Positions 1 through 7,243 of a stretch of 40,820 bases of DNA are shown piece by piece; the stretch's first letter is position 1; every line of letters begins with the position of its first letter. Source of the DNA: Deltaproteobacteria bacterium (GTDB taxonomy: Bacteria > Myxococcota_A > Polyangia > JAAYKL01); contig JAFGWT010000272.1 in the NCBI GenBank assembly GCA_016937015.1, positions 1-40,820 on the forward strand, given 5' to 3'. Both the position numbers and the translations under genes were made by a program. The notes beneath the pieces are model-generated. The model had not been told where the DNA came from and did not search any database. It saw nothing but the letters and a program-made list of their open reading frames with translations.

Positions 1-1
1 C

Positions 2-364
2 AAAATTCAAAATTTCCTGTCACGGGAGGCGCCGCGGGCCGCTGCGGCCGGCGTGTCCGGGTCGCTCAGGGAGATGTCCATTCCGGATTTGGTGCAGATA
101 CTCGCTCACGGTCAAAAAACAGGCATGCTCAAGTTGGGTTTCCCCAATGGATCTCACGGCGAAATTCATTTTGTGCGAGGCGATATTTACAACGCCATGT
201 ACGGGAATACCCGGGGTGAAGAGGCGTTTTTTGCCATGCTGAAAAACCGTGATGGCAATTTCTCCCTCGATCCCGGTTTCGAAGCGGACGCCAAGGTAAT
301 TAACATGACCGCCGAGATGCTTCTGCTGGAAGGCATGCGCCGCATGGACGAAGAGAACCGGTAA
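2..364 (+). CDS. DUF4388 (PatA N-terminal-like) domain protein, 5' end outside window
   Basis: The reading frame is open from the left edge to the TAA at 362-364, so this is probably the C-terminus of a longer protein. A GTG at 53 could start a 103-residue protein, but the residues before it form an Ala/Arg-rich linker (APRAAAAG) that reads as an interdomain segment. From about 53 the protein carries the DUF4388 hallmarks: a 'GSLREMSIPDLVQIL' opening, 'TGMLKL', then 'GEIHFVRGDIYNAMYG' and 'GEEAFFAML'. In this lineage DUF4388 domains are found repeated or joined to response-regulator or FHA modules and are thought to act in signalling; the molecular role is not known. The family call is firm; the extent and full architecture cannot be judged here. 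Confidence 0.8.
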   Translation, partial: KIQNFLSREAPRAAAAGVSGSLREMSIPDLVQILAHGQKTGMLKLGFPNGSHGEIHFVRGDIYNAMYGNTRGEEAFFAMLKNRDGNFSLDPGFEADAKVINMTAEMLLLEGMRRMDEENR

Positions 365-381
365 GCACCTGTCGCTTCGGT

Positions 382-543
382 CTATTTCGCTTCTTCGAAA
401 TGTTCTTTTCCGGCCCCGCAGATTGGGCATCTCCAGTCATCAGGCACGTCTTCCCAGGGGGTGTTGCTTTTTACGCCAGTGGCGGGTTGGCCTTTTTCAG
501 GATGATAAATGTAAGAGCAGATTTTGCATTTCCAGGATTTCAT
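382..543 (-). CDS. Rubredoxin
   Basis: A 53-residue protein read from ATG at 543-541 to TAG at 384-382. It has two CxxC knuckles, CKIC near the N-terminus and CPIC near residues 39-42, and the conserved middle 'TPWEDVPDDWRCPICG', which together bind one iron as Fe(Cys)4. Rubredoxins are small cytosolic one-electron carriers that in anaerobes and microaerophiles often serve peroxide- or superoxide-reducing enzymes. It lies 12 bases downstream of the ferritin-like gene on the same strand, with a GAAGGGAG ribosome-binding site in that gap, so the two are very probably co-transcribed and the rubredoxin may reduce the diiron partner. The length is normal for the family. Confidence 0.93.
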   Translation of the reverse strand: MKSWKCKICSYIYHPEKGQPATGVKSNTPWEDVPDDWRCPICGAGKEHFEEAK

Positions 544-555
544 AAATGCTCCCTT

Positions 556-1050
556 CTAATGGCGCCGTGTCAGCGCAATGATTTTTTTATTAATAATGAC
601 CACGTGTTCCTGTTCTTCCATGATCACGTCCTTCAGCTTATTGCGACCCAATCCTTCCGGCACATTTTCGAGGATGGCCTGAAAATAAGCAATTGACGCA
701 AACTCCGCGTTCAAAGCGGCGCGGAGGATGTCCCGCGCGGTGGACGCTTCATTAAAGAGATCCGCCGGTTTCTGATCAGATACAAACACATGGTTGCTGG
801 CGATGGCTTTCAGATATGCCGCAGCGGTGCTGTCAGGATCGTTGAGGAAATCGTCAAACTCGCTTGAGCGGGACTTCATCTCTTCGAATACGCCCTCGTG
901 CCCTTCTTCCATATCCGCCAATTGCCGCAACAGTTGCTGACTTTCGGTCATGGCAACAAGTTGGGCCGCGGCACGATAAAAGGCCGCGCCGTTGCGTTCG
1001 ATCTGACAGGCGATTTCAAGAGCTTCTTCGGCATTGAATCTGGTTGTCAT
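556..1050 (-). CDS. Ferritin-like diiron protein (rubrerythrin family, no rubredoxin domain)
   Basis: A 164-residue four-helix-bundle protein. The start chosen is the ATG at 1050-1048, preceded by GGGAG about 7 bases upstream; the same frame stays open to 1266 but has no better site. Diiron ligand motifs occur in the expected order: 'QIERN' (Glu about residue 18), 'DMEEGH' (about 47-51), 'NAEFASIAYF' (about 114-123) and 'IMEEQEH' (about 143-149). Proteins of this family reduce peroxide or handle iron in the cytosol. Unlike classic rubrerythrin there is no C-terminal FeS4 domain; a free rubredoxin is encoded directly downstream instead, so the electron donor seems split into its own gene. A bacterioferritin-like storage role cannot be excluded. 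Confidence 0.88.
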   Translation of the reverse strand: MTTRFNAEEALEIACQIERNGAAFYRAAAQLVAMTESQQLLRQLADMEEGHEGVFEEMKSRSSEFDDFLNDPDSTAAAYLKAIASNHVFVSDQKPADLFNEASTARDILRAALNAEFASIAYFQAILENVPEGLGRNKLKDVIMEEQEHVVIINKKIIALTRRH

Positions 1051-1356
1051 TTTAAACTCCCGTAAAACTGGACGTGTTTTCGCTGCAATGGTTCTTATCA
1101 TCGGTACAGGGGCGTGTCGAATGCTTTTCGCCGCAAGTGTGTCCCTGATTGCATGGCGAGAAAAAACGGGATTGCCGACGACAACCAAACGCTGGCGGAT
1201 TGAATTCTGATTTAAAAATAATAAATCGTAATTCGTATTTAGCGGCGTCTGGTGCATCGTATCCATACAGAATTGGCCCGTAAAAAATGAATATCCGTGG
1301 GTTACCTTTTGGGGAGCTGAGGGTCATACCCCTGGAGGGTCGAAAGGTGAGGCATA
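1051..1356. promoter_or_regulatory. Divergent intergenic region between the ferritin-like gene and the ECF sigma gene
   Basis: These 306 bases separate two diverging transcription units and should hold promoters for both. The centre, about 1199-1240, is clearly AT-rich. A weak plus-strand sigma-70-like pair could be drawn there (TTGAAT, 16 bases, TAAATC), but it is not convincing. An AAGGTGAG ribosome-binding site lies just before the TTG start at 1357. I found no convincing small gene or strong inverted repeat. Confidence 0.4.
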
Positions 1357-1899
1357 TTGCAAATATCGGTTGAAATGGTTTCGCTGCTGCAACAGGGAAA
1401 CGAGGCGGCACGACGGGATTTCTGGCAAACGGCGTTCGCACCGGTGCTGGGGATTTGTTCTCGAGTGGCCGGGCCAGGGCCATTGGCGGTGGATATTACG
1501 ACCGATTTGCTCAACGACTTTCTGTTTCGTTATGTGGTGTCGCTGAGCAATCCTCTCGGCGCCTGGGCATATTTGAAAATGATGGCGGTGAGACGTTCGA
1601 TACGGGAAAAACAGCGCAGCATCCGCCATGAAATGTTCGAGGAGCATCGCATGAGACTGGGCGAAACCCATGACGGAAACGAAGATGTTGCAGGAATGAT
1701 CCCTTTGCTGAACGACTGTCTGGGTACCCTGACACCCAAAGCGCAAAGCGCCATTCGTCTGAAATATCGACAGGGACTCTCCAACAGCGAGATTGGCAAC
1801 ACCGTGGGCGGCAGCAAACAGTACATTGGAAGGCTGTTAAAACAGAGTCTGCGCGTTCTGCGCGATTGCCTGCAGAAAAAGGTGGCAAACCATGGATAA
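1357..1899 (+). CDS. ECF-type RNA polymerase sigma factor
   Basis: A 180-residue protein with a sigma-70 region-2-like N-terminal part (about residues 20-85, with 'NPLGAWAYLKMMAVRRSIRE') and a region-4 helix-turn-helix (about 115-175: 'LTPKAQSAIRLKYRQGLSNSEIG' followed by 'YIGRLLKQSLRVLRDCL'). The start is a TTG at 1357, supported by AAGGTGAG just upstream; the first ATG, at 1375, has no such site. ECF sigma factors direct core polymerase to a small regulon and are normally held inactive by a partner encoded next door. The next gene overlaps this one by 8 bases and has the HxxxCxxC pattern of zinc anti-sigma factors, which supports that reading. Target promoters are unknown; autoregulation is usual for the family. 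Confidence 0.85.
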   Translation: MQISVEMVSLLQQGNEAARRDFWQTAFAPVLGICSRVAGPGPLAVDITTDLLNDFLFRYVVSLSNPLGAWAYLKMMAVRRSIREKQRSIRHEMFEEHRMRLGETHDGNEDVAGMIPLLNDCLGTLTPKAQSAIRLKYRQGLSNSEIGNTVGGSKQYIGRLLKQSLRVLRDCLQKKVANHG

Positions 1900-2725
1900 G
1901 GATTTTCCAATTATATTTGTGGAGTCATTGCTGAAATCCCGCCCCGGGTATCGGTTGTTCGATGATTGTCCTCACACGCAGGAAATCGCCATCGCCGTGG
2001 CGGAGGGGATGTCCCTGGCCGAACTGACTGACACGTTCCCACATCTGCAAACCTGCGCCCTTTGCCGCGAATCGGTTAAGATGTGCATGGCTATTGATGA
2101 TAATGCGGATGAATCGGATTTTCATGCTGGTCACACCATAGCTCTTCCTCCCCCTTCCCGCCTGGGCCAAAGGATGCGCTGGGCATTGGCGGCCTTGCTG
2201 CTGGCGGGGCTGGCGGGTGGCATGGGACTTTTGGTCTGGCAGTCAAAGACGCGTGAGTCAAACAGCACTACATCGGCAGACAATGTCATGACGCCCAAAG
2301 GGGCGGCGTATGATTTGGAAATTGCAGTTAGCCGCAACGGAGCGGGATTCCAGCTGGAACAGGGCGACATGGTTGAAACCGGGGATCATCTCGGCTTTTT
2401 TTACAGTGCCACCCAACGCGCTCATTTGGCCCTGTTTCATCTCAACGCCCATGGGGAGCTGTCCACACTGTTTCCAGCCCGGACGAAATACAGCGCACCG
2501 GTTAAGGATGGCGCACGGATTCCCATTAAGGATGGCGCGGTGGCGACCCCGGCTACGACCTGTGAGTGGGTGGTGGCGGTGTTCACCGAAAAAGTGATGT
2601 CCATTAATACATTGCGCCAGTACTTAAGTGACAGTGCGATCATAACCGATAAAACCGATGGATGCGATTTACGGATTGGCGACAAAAGAGGTATGACCAT
2701 CAAAATTCAACAGATCAGAAGATGA
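1892..2725 (+). CDS. Membrane anti-sigma-like protein with HxxxCxxC motif and DUF4384-like domain
   Basis: A 277-residue protein. The N-terminal part carries His51-x3-Cys55-x2-Cys58 ('HLQTCALC'), the zinc-finger pattern of anti-sigma factors. One membrane helix lies at about residues 98-116 ('ALLLAGLAGGMGLLVW'). The C-terminal part after about residue 155 ('QGDMVETGDHLGFFYSA', 'AHLALFHLNAHGELSTLFP') resembles DUF4384, a beta-rich domain often linked to caspase-like and stress-signalling proteins. The expected topology is a cytosolic sigma-binding end and a periplasmic sensor. The ATG overlaps the end of the sigma gene by 8 bases and the stop is next to the caspase gene start, so the three are translationally close. 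The anti-sigma function is inferred from the motif and position. Confidence 0.75.
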   Translation: MDKDFPIIFVESLLKSRPGYRLFDDCPHTQEIAIAVAEGMSLAELTDTFPHLQTCALCRESVKMCMAIDDNADESDFHAGHTIALPPPSRLGQRMRWALAALLLAGLAGGMGLLVWQSKTRESNSTTSADNVMTPKGAAYDLEIAVSRNGAGFQLEQGDMVETGDHLGFFYSATQRAHLALFHLNAHGELSTLFPARTKYSAPVKDGARIPIKDGAVATPATTCEWVVAVFTEKVMSINTLRQYLSDSAIITDKTDGCDLRIGDKRGMTIKIQQIRR

Positions 2726-2733
2726 GGCGTGGA

Positions 2734-4362
2734 ATGAAAAAACTGCTTTTTTGCTCGGTGGTGATGCTGCTGTCGGCAACATATGTCGATGTGGTGCATG
2801 CGGCCACAATTAGCTACGCACTGATTGTGGGCAACAATTCCGGGGTGGACGCCGATGGCAGCACGCCGTTTAGCCCATTGAAGTATGCGGAGAATGAAGC
2901 CAGAAAGCTGAAGAACAAGCTGGTGGGGCTGTCGAACTTTGCGCCGGATACCAAACGGACATTGCTGCTGACGTCGGCCACCCGGCAGGATATTCGCAAT
3001 GCCGTTAAAAAGCTGGCCCGCCAGAAGAAGGCGGATCAGATGATGCTGGGCGATATGGAATCCATTTTTTTGTTCTATTTCACTGGGCATGGCTTGCAGG
3101 GACGCGTGTTGCTCAAGGATGGACCGCTGTATTCCAGGGAAATCGGAAATATGTTCGAAACGGTCAATGCCGATTTTGAGGTTGGTGTGTTTGATGCCTG
3201 TCACAGCGGGTCATTGTCTCCCAAGGGGGTTGTTTCGACACCTGGTTTCAATATGTTTTCCGAAATGCCCAAAGAGGTGCTCAATGCCCGCGGTCGGGTA
3301 TGGTATGTGTCCAGTACGGCCAAACAGGTAAGCTACGAAGACAACCGGATTGGCGGCGTGTTTACGCATTTTTTCATGAAGGCGCTCACCGATGCGCCCC
3401 GCAGCGGGCCGGGCATTACCCTCGATAGCATCTGGAATTATGCTCGAAAAAAAACAGTGCAGTACACGCGACAGCAAAATCGCACCCAGGAACCGCAGCA
3501 GTACATCTCGGACCTTAAATCCGGGGCGCCGGTGTTTTTTTCCTTTCCGCTGAAGCGCACTGCGACTTTGAGGATGTCGAGGGAATTGCGCGGACAGTAT
3601 GCCCTGTCATACGCGGAGGGACAGCTCACGGAACTGATCGACAAAAAACCCGGTGTGGCCAAAAAGGTTTCAATGTATCCCGGAAAAGTGACTTTGAGCT
3701 ACATTCAGGGCGATACGGTCACATTGGTGAAAACGTTTCAGGTGGCGGACGGCGGCGAACTGGTGCTGCGCAGTCAATCGGACCTCGAAGCGGCAATGCC
3801 ACTTGCATATCGCAGTGAAACCCTGTGGGCCAAGGGAACGGATGATTTGCAGGTACTTGAACTGGGGCAAAAATCAGGGGCCACATCAATGTTGCTGGGT
3901 GGTTCGTATGCATATCGATATGCGCAAAGCGGCATGCTGACCAATGGACACATGGTGACTTTGCCGGTTCGCTTTGATTTCAGCCGGATGTATCTTGAGT
4001 CGCAGGTTGGATGGATTGGCGAAGACAGAGACAGCGGGGTATGGGGATATGATGCGGACCACCTGATTATCAGCGCTGAAGGCGGACCGGCCGTTGATAT
4101 ACACAGCAATCGTCTGGCCCTTGGCGGCGCGATGACCTACATGCATATCTGGCAGGAGTTCAATAACTCATTGCGCATGCAGTCCGACGCGTTGGGGTTT
4201 GGTGCAAAGGCATCATGGCTGTTTAACAAGGATCGCCGGGTAAACGCTGCGATATTTTTGGATGTCGGTGCGGTTTACGCCAAAAGTGTCACCGCAGCTG
4301 ACGAACGGTTTTGGGGATTTTCGATGAACGCCGGTATGAATCTGTTTGTCCGGATGATCTGA
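2734..4362 (+). CDS. Exported caspase-like (peptidase C14) protein with strand-rich C-terminal region
   Basis: A 542-residue protein from ATG 2734, which has GAGG 6 bases upstream; an ATG at 2722 overlapping the previous stop is a weaker alternative. Residues 1-23 form a signal peptide ending 'VVHA'. The caspase-like p20 region follows: 'YALIVGNNSG' (about 28-37), the catalytic His in 'FYFTGHGLQG' (His119) and the catalytic Cys in 'VFDACHSGS' (Cys156). Both dyad residues are present, so activity is plausible, probably after basic residues as in metacaspases, though specificity cannot be read. Residues about 385-542 alternate in a way typical of beta-barrels ('LGGSYAYRYAQSG', 'MYLESQVGWIGE', 'LALGGAMTYMHIW'). 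The signal peptide puts the protease outside the cytoplasm, unusual for cell-death caspases. Confidence 0.85.
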   Translation: MKKLLFCSVVMLLSATYVDVVHAATISYALIVGNNSGVDADGSTPFSPLKYAENEARKLKNKLVGLSNFAPDTKRTLLLTSATRQDIRNAVKKLARQKKADQMMLGDMESIFLFYFTGHGLQGRVLLKDGPLYSREIGNMFETVNADFEVGVFDACHSGSLSPKGVVSTPGFNMFSEMPKEVLNARGRVWYVSSTAKQVSYEDNRIGGVFTHFFMKALTDAPRSGPGITLDSIWNYARKKTVQYTRQQNRTQEPQQYISDLKSGAPVFFSFPLKRTATLRMSRELRGQYALSYAEGQLTELIDKKPGVAKKVSMYPGKVTLSYIQGDTVTLVKTFQVADGGELVLRSQSDLEAAMPLAYRSETLWAKGTDDLQVLELGQKSGATSMLLGGSYAYRYAQSGMLTNGHMVTLPVRFDFSRMYLESQVGWIGEDRDSGVWGYDADHLIISAEGGPAVDIHSNRLALGGAMTYMHIWQEFNNSLRMQSDALGFGAKASWLFNKDRRVNAAIFLDVGAVYAKSVTAADERFWGFSMNAGMNLFVRMI

Positions 4363-4383
4363 CCTTCGCCAAAGGAGTTACAG

Positions 4384-5862
4384 GTGAAACAACTGACTGG
4401 GTTAGCGTCATGGGTTGGTGCTGGTATTTTGTGCGGAAAGATCGCAGCCGTTCTCGGCGTCATGGTGGGGTGTTCCGATGCGGCGGACAGTGTGTTGTGC
4501 GTGGTTCATGCGGATTGCGGACAAGGTCGGTGTGTCAATGGGCTGTGTGTGGACCGCGGTGATGTGGAAGTGGATTCCCTGGGCGCATCCGATACGGAAA
4601 CGGATTTTCAGGCGCCGGAACTGGTGGCCAATCTGGATGTGCTGTTTGTGGTGGACAACAGCGCGTCCATGATTCAGGAGCAGGAACTGCTCGCCACGTC
4701 GATGTATTCTTTTTTTAACGCGTTGCACGTGGGGGTAAAGGATGGGTTCTGGATTGACGCCCGCATGGCGGTGATTACCAGCGATATGGGACTGCATTAC
4801 GATGGTGGCGTATATGAGGATTCGAACTTCATGTTTGACAATCCGCAGGTTAAATGCAGTGGCAGCGGGGATAACGGCGAGATGGTGGCCGAATATCTGC
4901 CCGAATATCTGAATGACGATATTCAGGTGACTGTGCCTGTAACGCCGGCCAAAATTACATGCCGGGAAACGGCCGATGACGATGATTGTCCTGTGCAATG
5001 GACATGCACAAATATGAATATGCAAGGGGTCGGCACATGCACGCCCCGATACGAACACACATCCGTATCATGCCCGGAATTGTCAACCTTTACCCAGGGA
5101 AATCGGTTTGTGTCACCTTTGACAGAAAAGAATGGAGATACCGTGATGGATTATCCAGGGTTCATCGCGGCGGGCGCCTGCCTGATGCACACCGGTGTGG
5201 ATGGGTGTAATTATGAACAGCAGCTGGCGGCGATTCCGGCCGCCCTGATGAACCCGAATCAGCAGGTTTTTTTGCGATCAGATGCATTGACGCTCATCAT
5301 TGTGATCACGGACGAGGAAGACTGCTCCCATGGCAGTGAAGACTGGTTTCACTTGAACGAAATTTCCAGCGTCAGTGCCAATCTGGCCTGTGGAAAGTAT
5401 CCCGAGTTGGCTCAGCAAGTGGAAAGCATTCGACAGGAAATACTGGACGCCAAAAAAGAGGCGACCGGTGTGGACGGTGCCAGCTCTGTCCTGTTTGCCG
5501 CCATCACGGGGGTGCCGGTGGGGTCGGCCTGTGAGGGCCGGGGCGATCGTATTGGCAATTGCGCCGATGTGAAACCGGGGGTCAATGGCGAGGGGACCAT
5601 GGAAAATCCGGACGTTGTGGGTCGCACCGTGGCGACAGGCGTCGAACAGCTTTATTATGAATACGCCTGCCAGCGTTTTGAGGAAACCACGGGGGGAGAG
5701 TTGGTTGCTGTTACCAGCGCATACCCGGCCATGCGCATTGTACAGATGGCGCAACTGTTCGGTGACAAAGGTTACATTTATTCAATTTGCAATGAAGACT
5801 GGACACCGATTATGACCCAGCTGGGCGAGGCCGTGCAGCAGCGGCTAAAAATAGAATACTGA
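4384..5862 (+). CDS. VWA-domain lipoprotein
   Basis: A 492-residue protein starting at GTG 4384, with AAAGGAG upstream, 21 bases after the caspase-like gene. A lipobox-like 'VMVGC' at about residues 26-30 follows a long hydrophobic stretch, so it is probably lipid-anchored in the envelope. A short Cys motif ('CVVHADCGQGRCVNGLCV') and an acidic linker ('GASDTETDF') precede a von Willebrand A domain whose metal site is clear: 'DVLFVVDNSASM' at about 85-96 supplies DxSxS, and 'VITDEEDCSHGS' later in the domain contributes acidic residues. Large cysteine-bearing inserts suggest disulphides. VWA domains bind protein ligands through a metal ion. The position suggests it belongs to the sigma/caspase cluster, perhaps as a surface adaptor; that is inference. 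Confidence 0.85.
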   Translation: MKQLTGLASWVGAGILCGKIAAVLGVMVGCSDAADSVLCVVHADCGQGRCVNGLCVDRGDVEVDSLGASDTETDFQAPELVANLDVLFVVDNSASMIQEQELLATSMYSFFNALHVGVKDGFWIDARMAVITSDMGLHYDGGVYEDSNFMFDNPQVKCSGSGDNGEMVAEYLPEYLNDDIQVTVPVTPAKITCRETADDDDCPVQWTCTNMNMQGVGTCTPRYEHTSVSCPELSTFTQGNRFVSPLTEKNGDTVMDYPGFIAAGACLMHTGVDGCNYEQQLAAIPAALMNPNQQVFLRSDALTLIIVITDEEDCSHGSEDWFHLNEISSVSANLACGKYPELAQQVESIRQEILDAKKEATGVDGASSVLFAAITGVPVGSACEGRGDRIGNCADVKPGVNGEGTMENPDVVGRTVATGVEQLYYEYACQRFEETTGGELVAVTSAYPAMRIVQMAQLFGDKGYIYSICNEDWTPIMTQLGEAVQQRLKIEY

Positions 5863-5992
5863 CCAATCGCGCCATCACTCGGTCTATAGCGTCGCTCAAG
5901 CGCTTTGAGTGCAGGGAAGCGCGCTGTTAATCGCTTTATCGCTGCATACAAATGGTCGTTTCGTCGATCAAAGGGATTAAGCACCGTGATAA

Positions 5993-7243
5993 TCAACCCA
6001 TATTGCGGAATATGCGCTCTGCGGCGAGTCTGATATCCGGGTTGAACACCTTTTTTGAAGTGGATGCTTTGGGCAGGTATTTTAACACCGAGGGCGAAAG
6101 ACGCTTGTCGGATGCGGTGACGGGCGGGACGGTAATGGTAATATTCAGCTCTTTTTCGAGAAAGGTCCATTGTCTGGCGTCGAGTACCAGTACGCGTCTG
6201 CCGCACACCAGCCAGGGGGGTGAGGTCTGAGAAGGCTGCGCTGTCATTGGTGGCACACCGAAGAGGGGACCCTGAGAAGCCAGCCGCTGGACCTGCTCGA
6301 TGGTAAAGCGCAGTCCTTCCACATTTTCGAATGCATGCACCCCATAAATGTATTTTCGATCCTTGGTTTCGAGAAACCGGCCAAACAGTACTTCAAGCGC
6401 ACGTCTGCGCTGCAGGGACTGAAGATGTTCCACCTCACTTCGAAGCGTCAGATACATATTTCGAACCACCGATCTAAGGTGCTGCAATTCGTCGATTTCG
6501 TGCGTGCTGTCTGCGATGGCATGATACAGCAACCCAAATGCCGGCTGCTTCAACGCATCCTTAACCACTACCCCATGACGCAAGGTGACCTGACGGACAA
6601 AATCACTCTCCATCGGGATGCCAATCACGCCCTGCACCCCATCCACTTCAAACGTTTCCTGCGCGAAGCAGTTGGGCAAAACCAGCCCCTCCGAAATGGC
6701 GCGACCATTTAAAAATACAGGCATGCGCGAATGGCGACACGCGTTTCCCAGCACTCGCGTAAGACTGGTGGCCTTTATCTTGCCTGATTTAACATCAATG
6801 GTGGTATTGTGGCCGTTCAACTCGGCGTGGTTCTGATTTTGACTGAATGCTAAAGACGTGTGTCGCCCCTTCAGCACCGCTAATGAATTGCCATTGGACT
6901 CAATATACACAGTGGCATGGTTTAAATAGAACGCACAGAGCAATTCGAAGGATGCACTGTTTTCAATTTCCACGATGGCGGTGTGGCGGGCGTCAAGGGG
7001 CTGGCGCGTTTCGAAAATCACACTGAGCCGGCGGAGGGTGGCGGAATCAATCCGGGTGCCTCGTGAGCGCAGCTGAAGATGTCCGTTGACGACCTGGATT
7101 TCAAGCGCACTGGACTGCTGACTGATTAAATGGCGGCACAGTGCAACAGCCCATTCGGTGCTGGACTTGAAGCGGTTCTGAGTCAGCTTCTGAATCTCAA
7201 GCGCCACATCGATTTTCAAAAGGGACGATGTCCCGTGAGTCAT
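5993..7243 (-). CDS. Degenerate GHKL-like protein, partner of the adjacent ATPase-transglutaminase fusion
   Basis: A 416-residue protein with no signal peptide or membrane segment. Its ATG (7243-7241) overlaps the stop of the upstream fusion gene by 4 bases (ATGA) and has an AAGGAGG site, so expression is coupled. I know no named family, but it can be aligned by eye with the N-terminal half of that neighbour. Residues 30-120 follow the GHKL layout, yet the N-box, the DDGEGM motif and the glycine-rich lid are replaced ('ALCRHLIS', 'RSRGTRI', 'IENSASFELL'). Residues about 169-228 match a segment of the neighbour, for example 'PVFLNGRAISEGLVLP' here against 'AVFFNEKRIDGPMVLE' there. It therefore looks like a pseudo-ATPase that pairs with or regulates the active enzyme. 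The C-terminal region from about 250 starts with a helical, coiled-coil-like part; function there is unknown. Confidence 0.75.
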   Translation of the reverse strand: MTHGTSSLLKIDVALEIQKLTQNRFKSSTEWAVALCRHLISQQSSALEIQVVNGHLQLRSRGTRIDSATLRRLSVIFETRQPLDARHTAIVEIENSASFELLCAFYLNHATVYIESNGNSLAVLKGRHTSLAFSQNQNHAELNGHNTTIDVKSGKIKATSLTRVLGNACRHSRMPVFLNGRAISEGLVLPNCFAQETFEVDGVQGVIGIPMESDFVRQVTLRHGVVVKDALKQPAFGLLYHAIADSTHEIDELQHLRSVVRNMYLTLRSEVEHLQSLQRRRALEVLFGRFLETKDRKYIYGVHAFENVEGLRFTIEQVQRLASQGPLFGVPPMTAQPSQTSPPWLVCGRRVLVLDARQWTFLEKELNITITVPPVTASDKRLSPSVLKYLPKASTSKKVFNPDIRLAAERIFRNMG

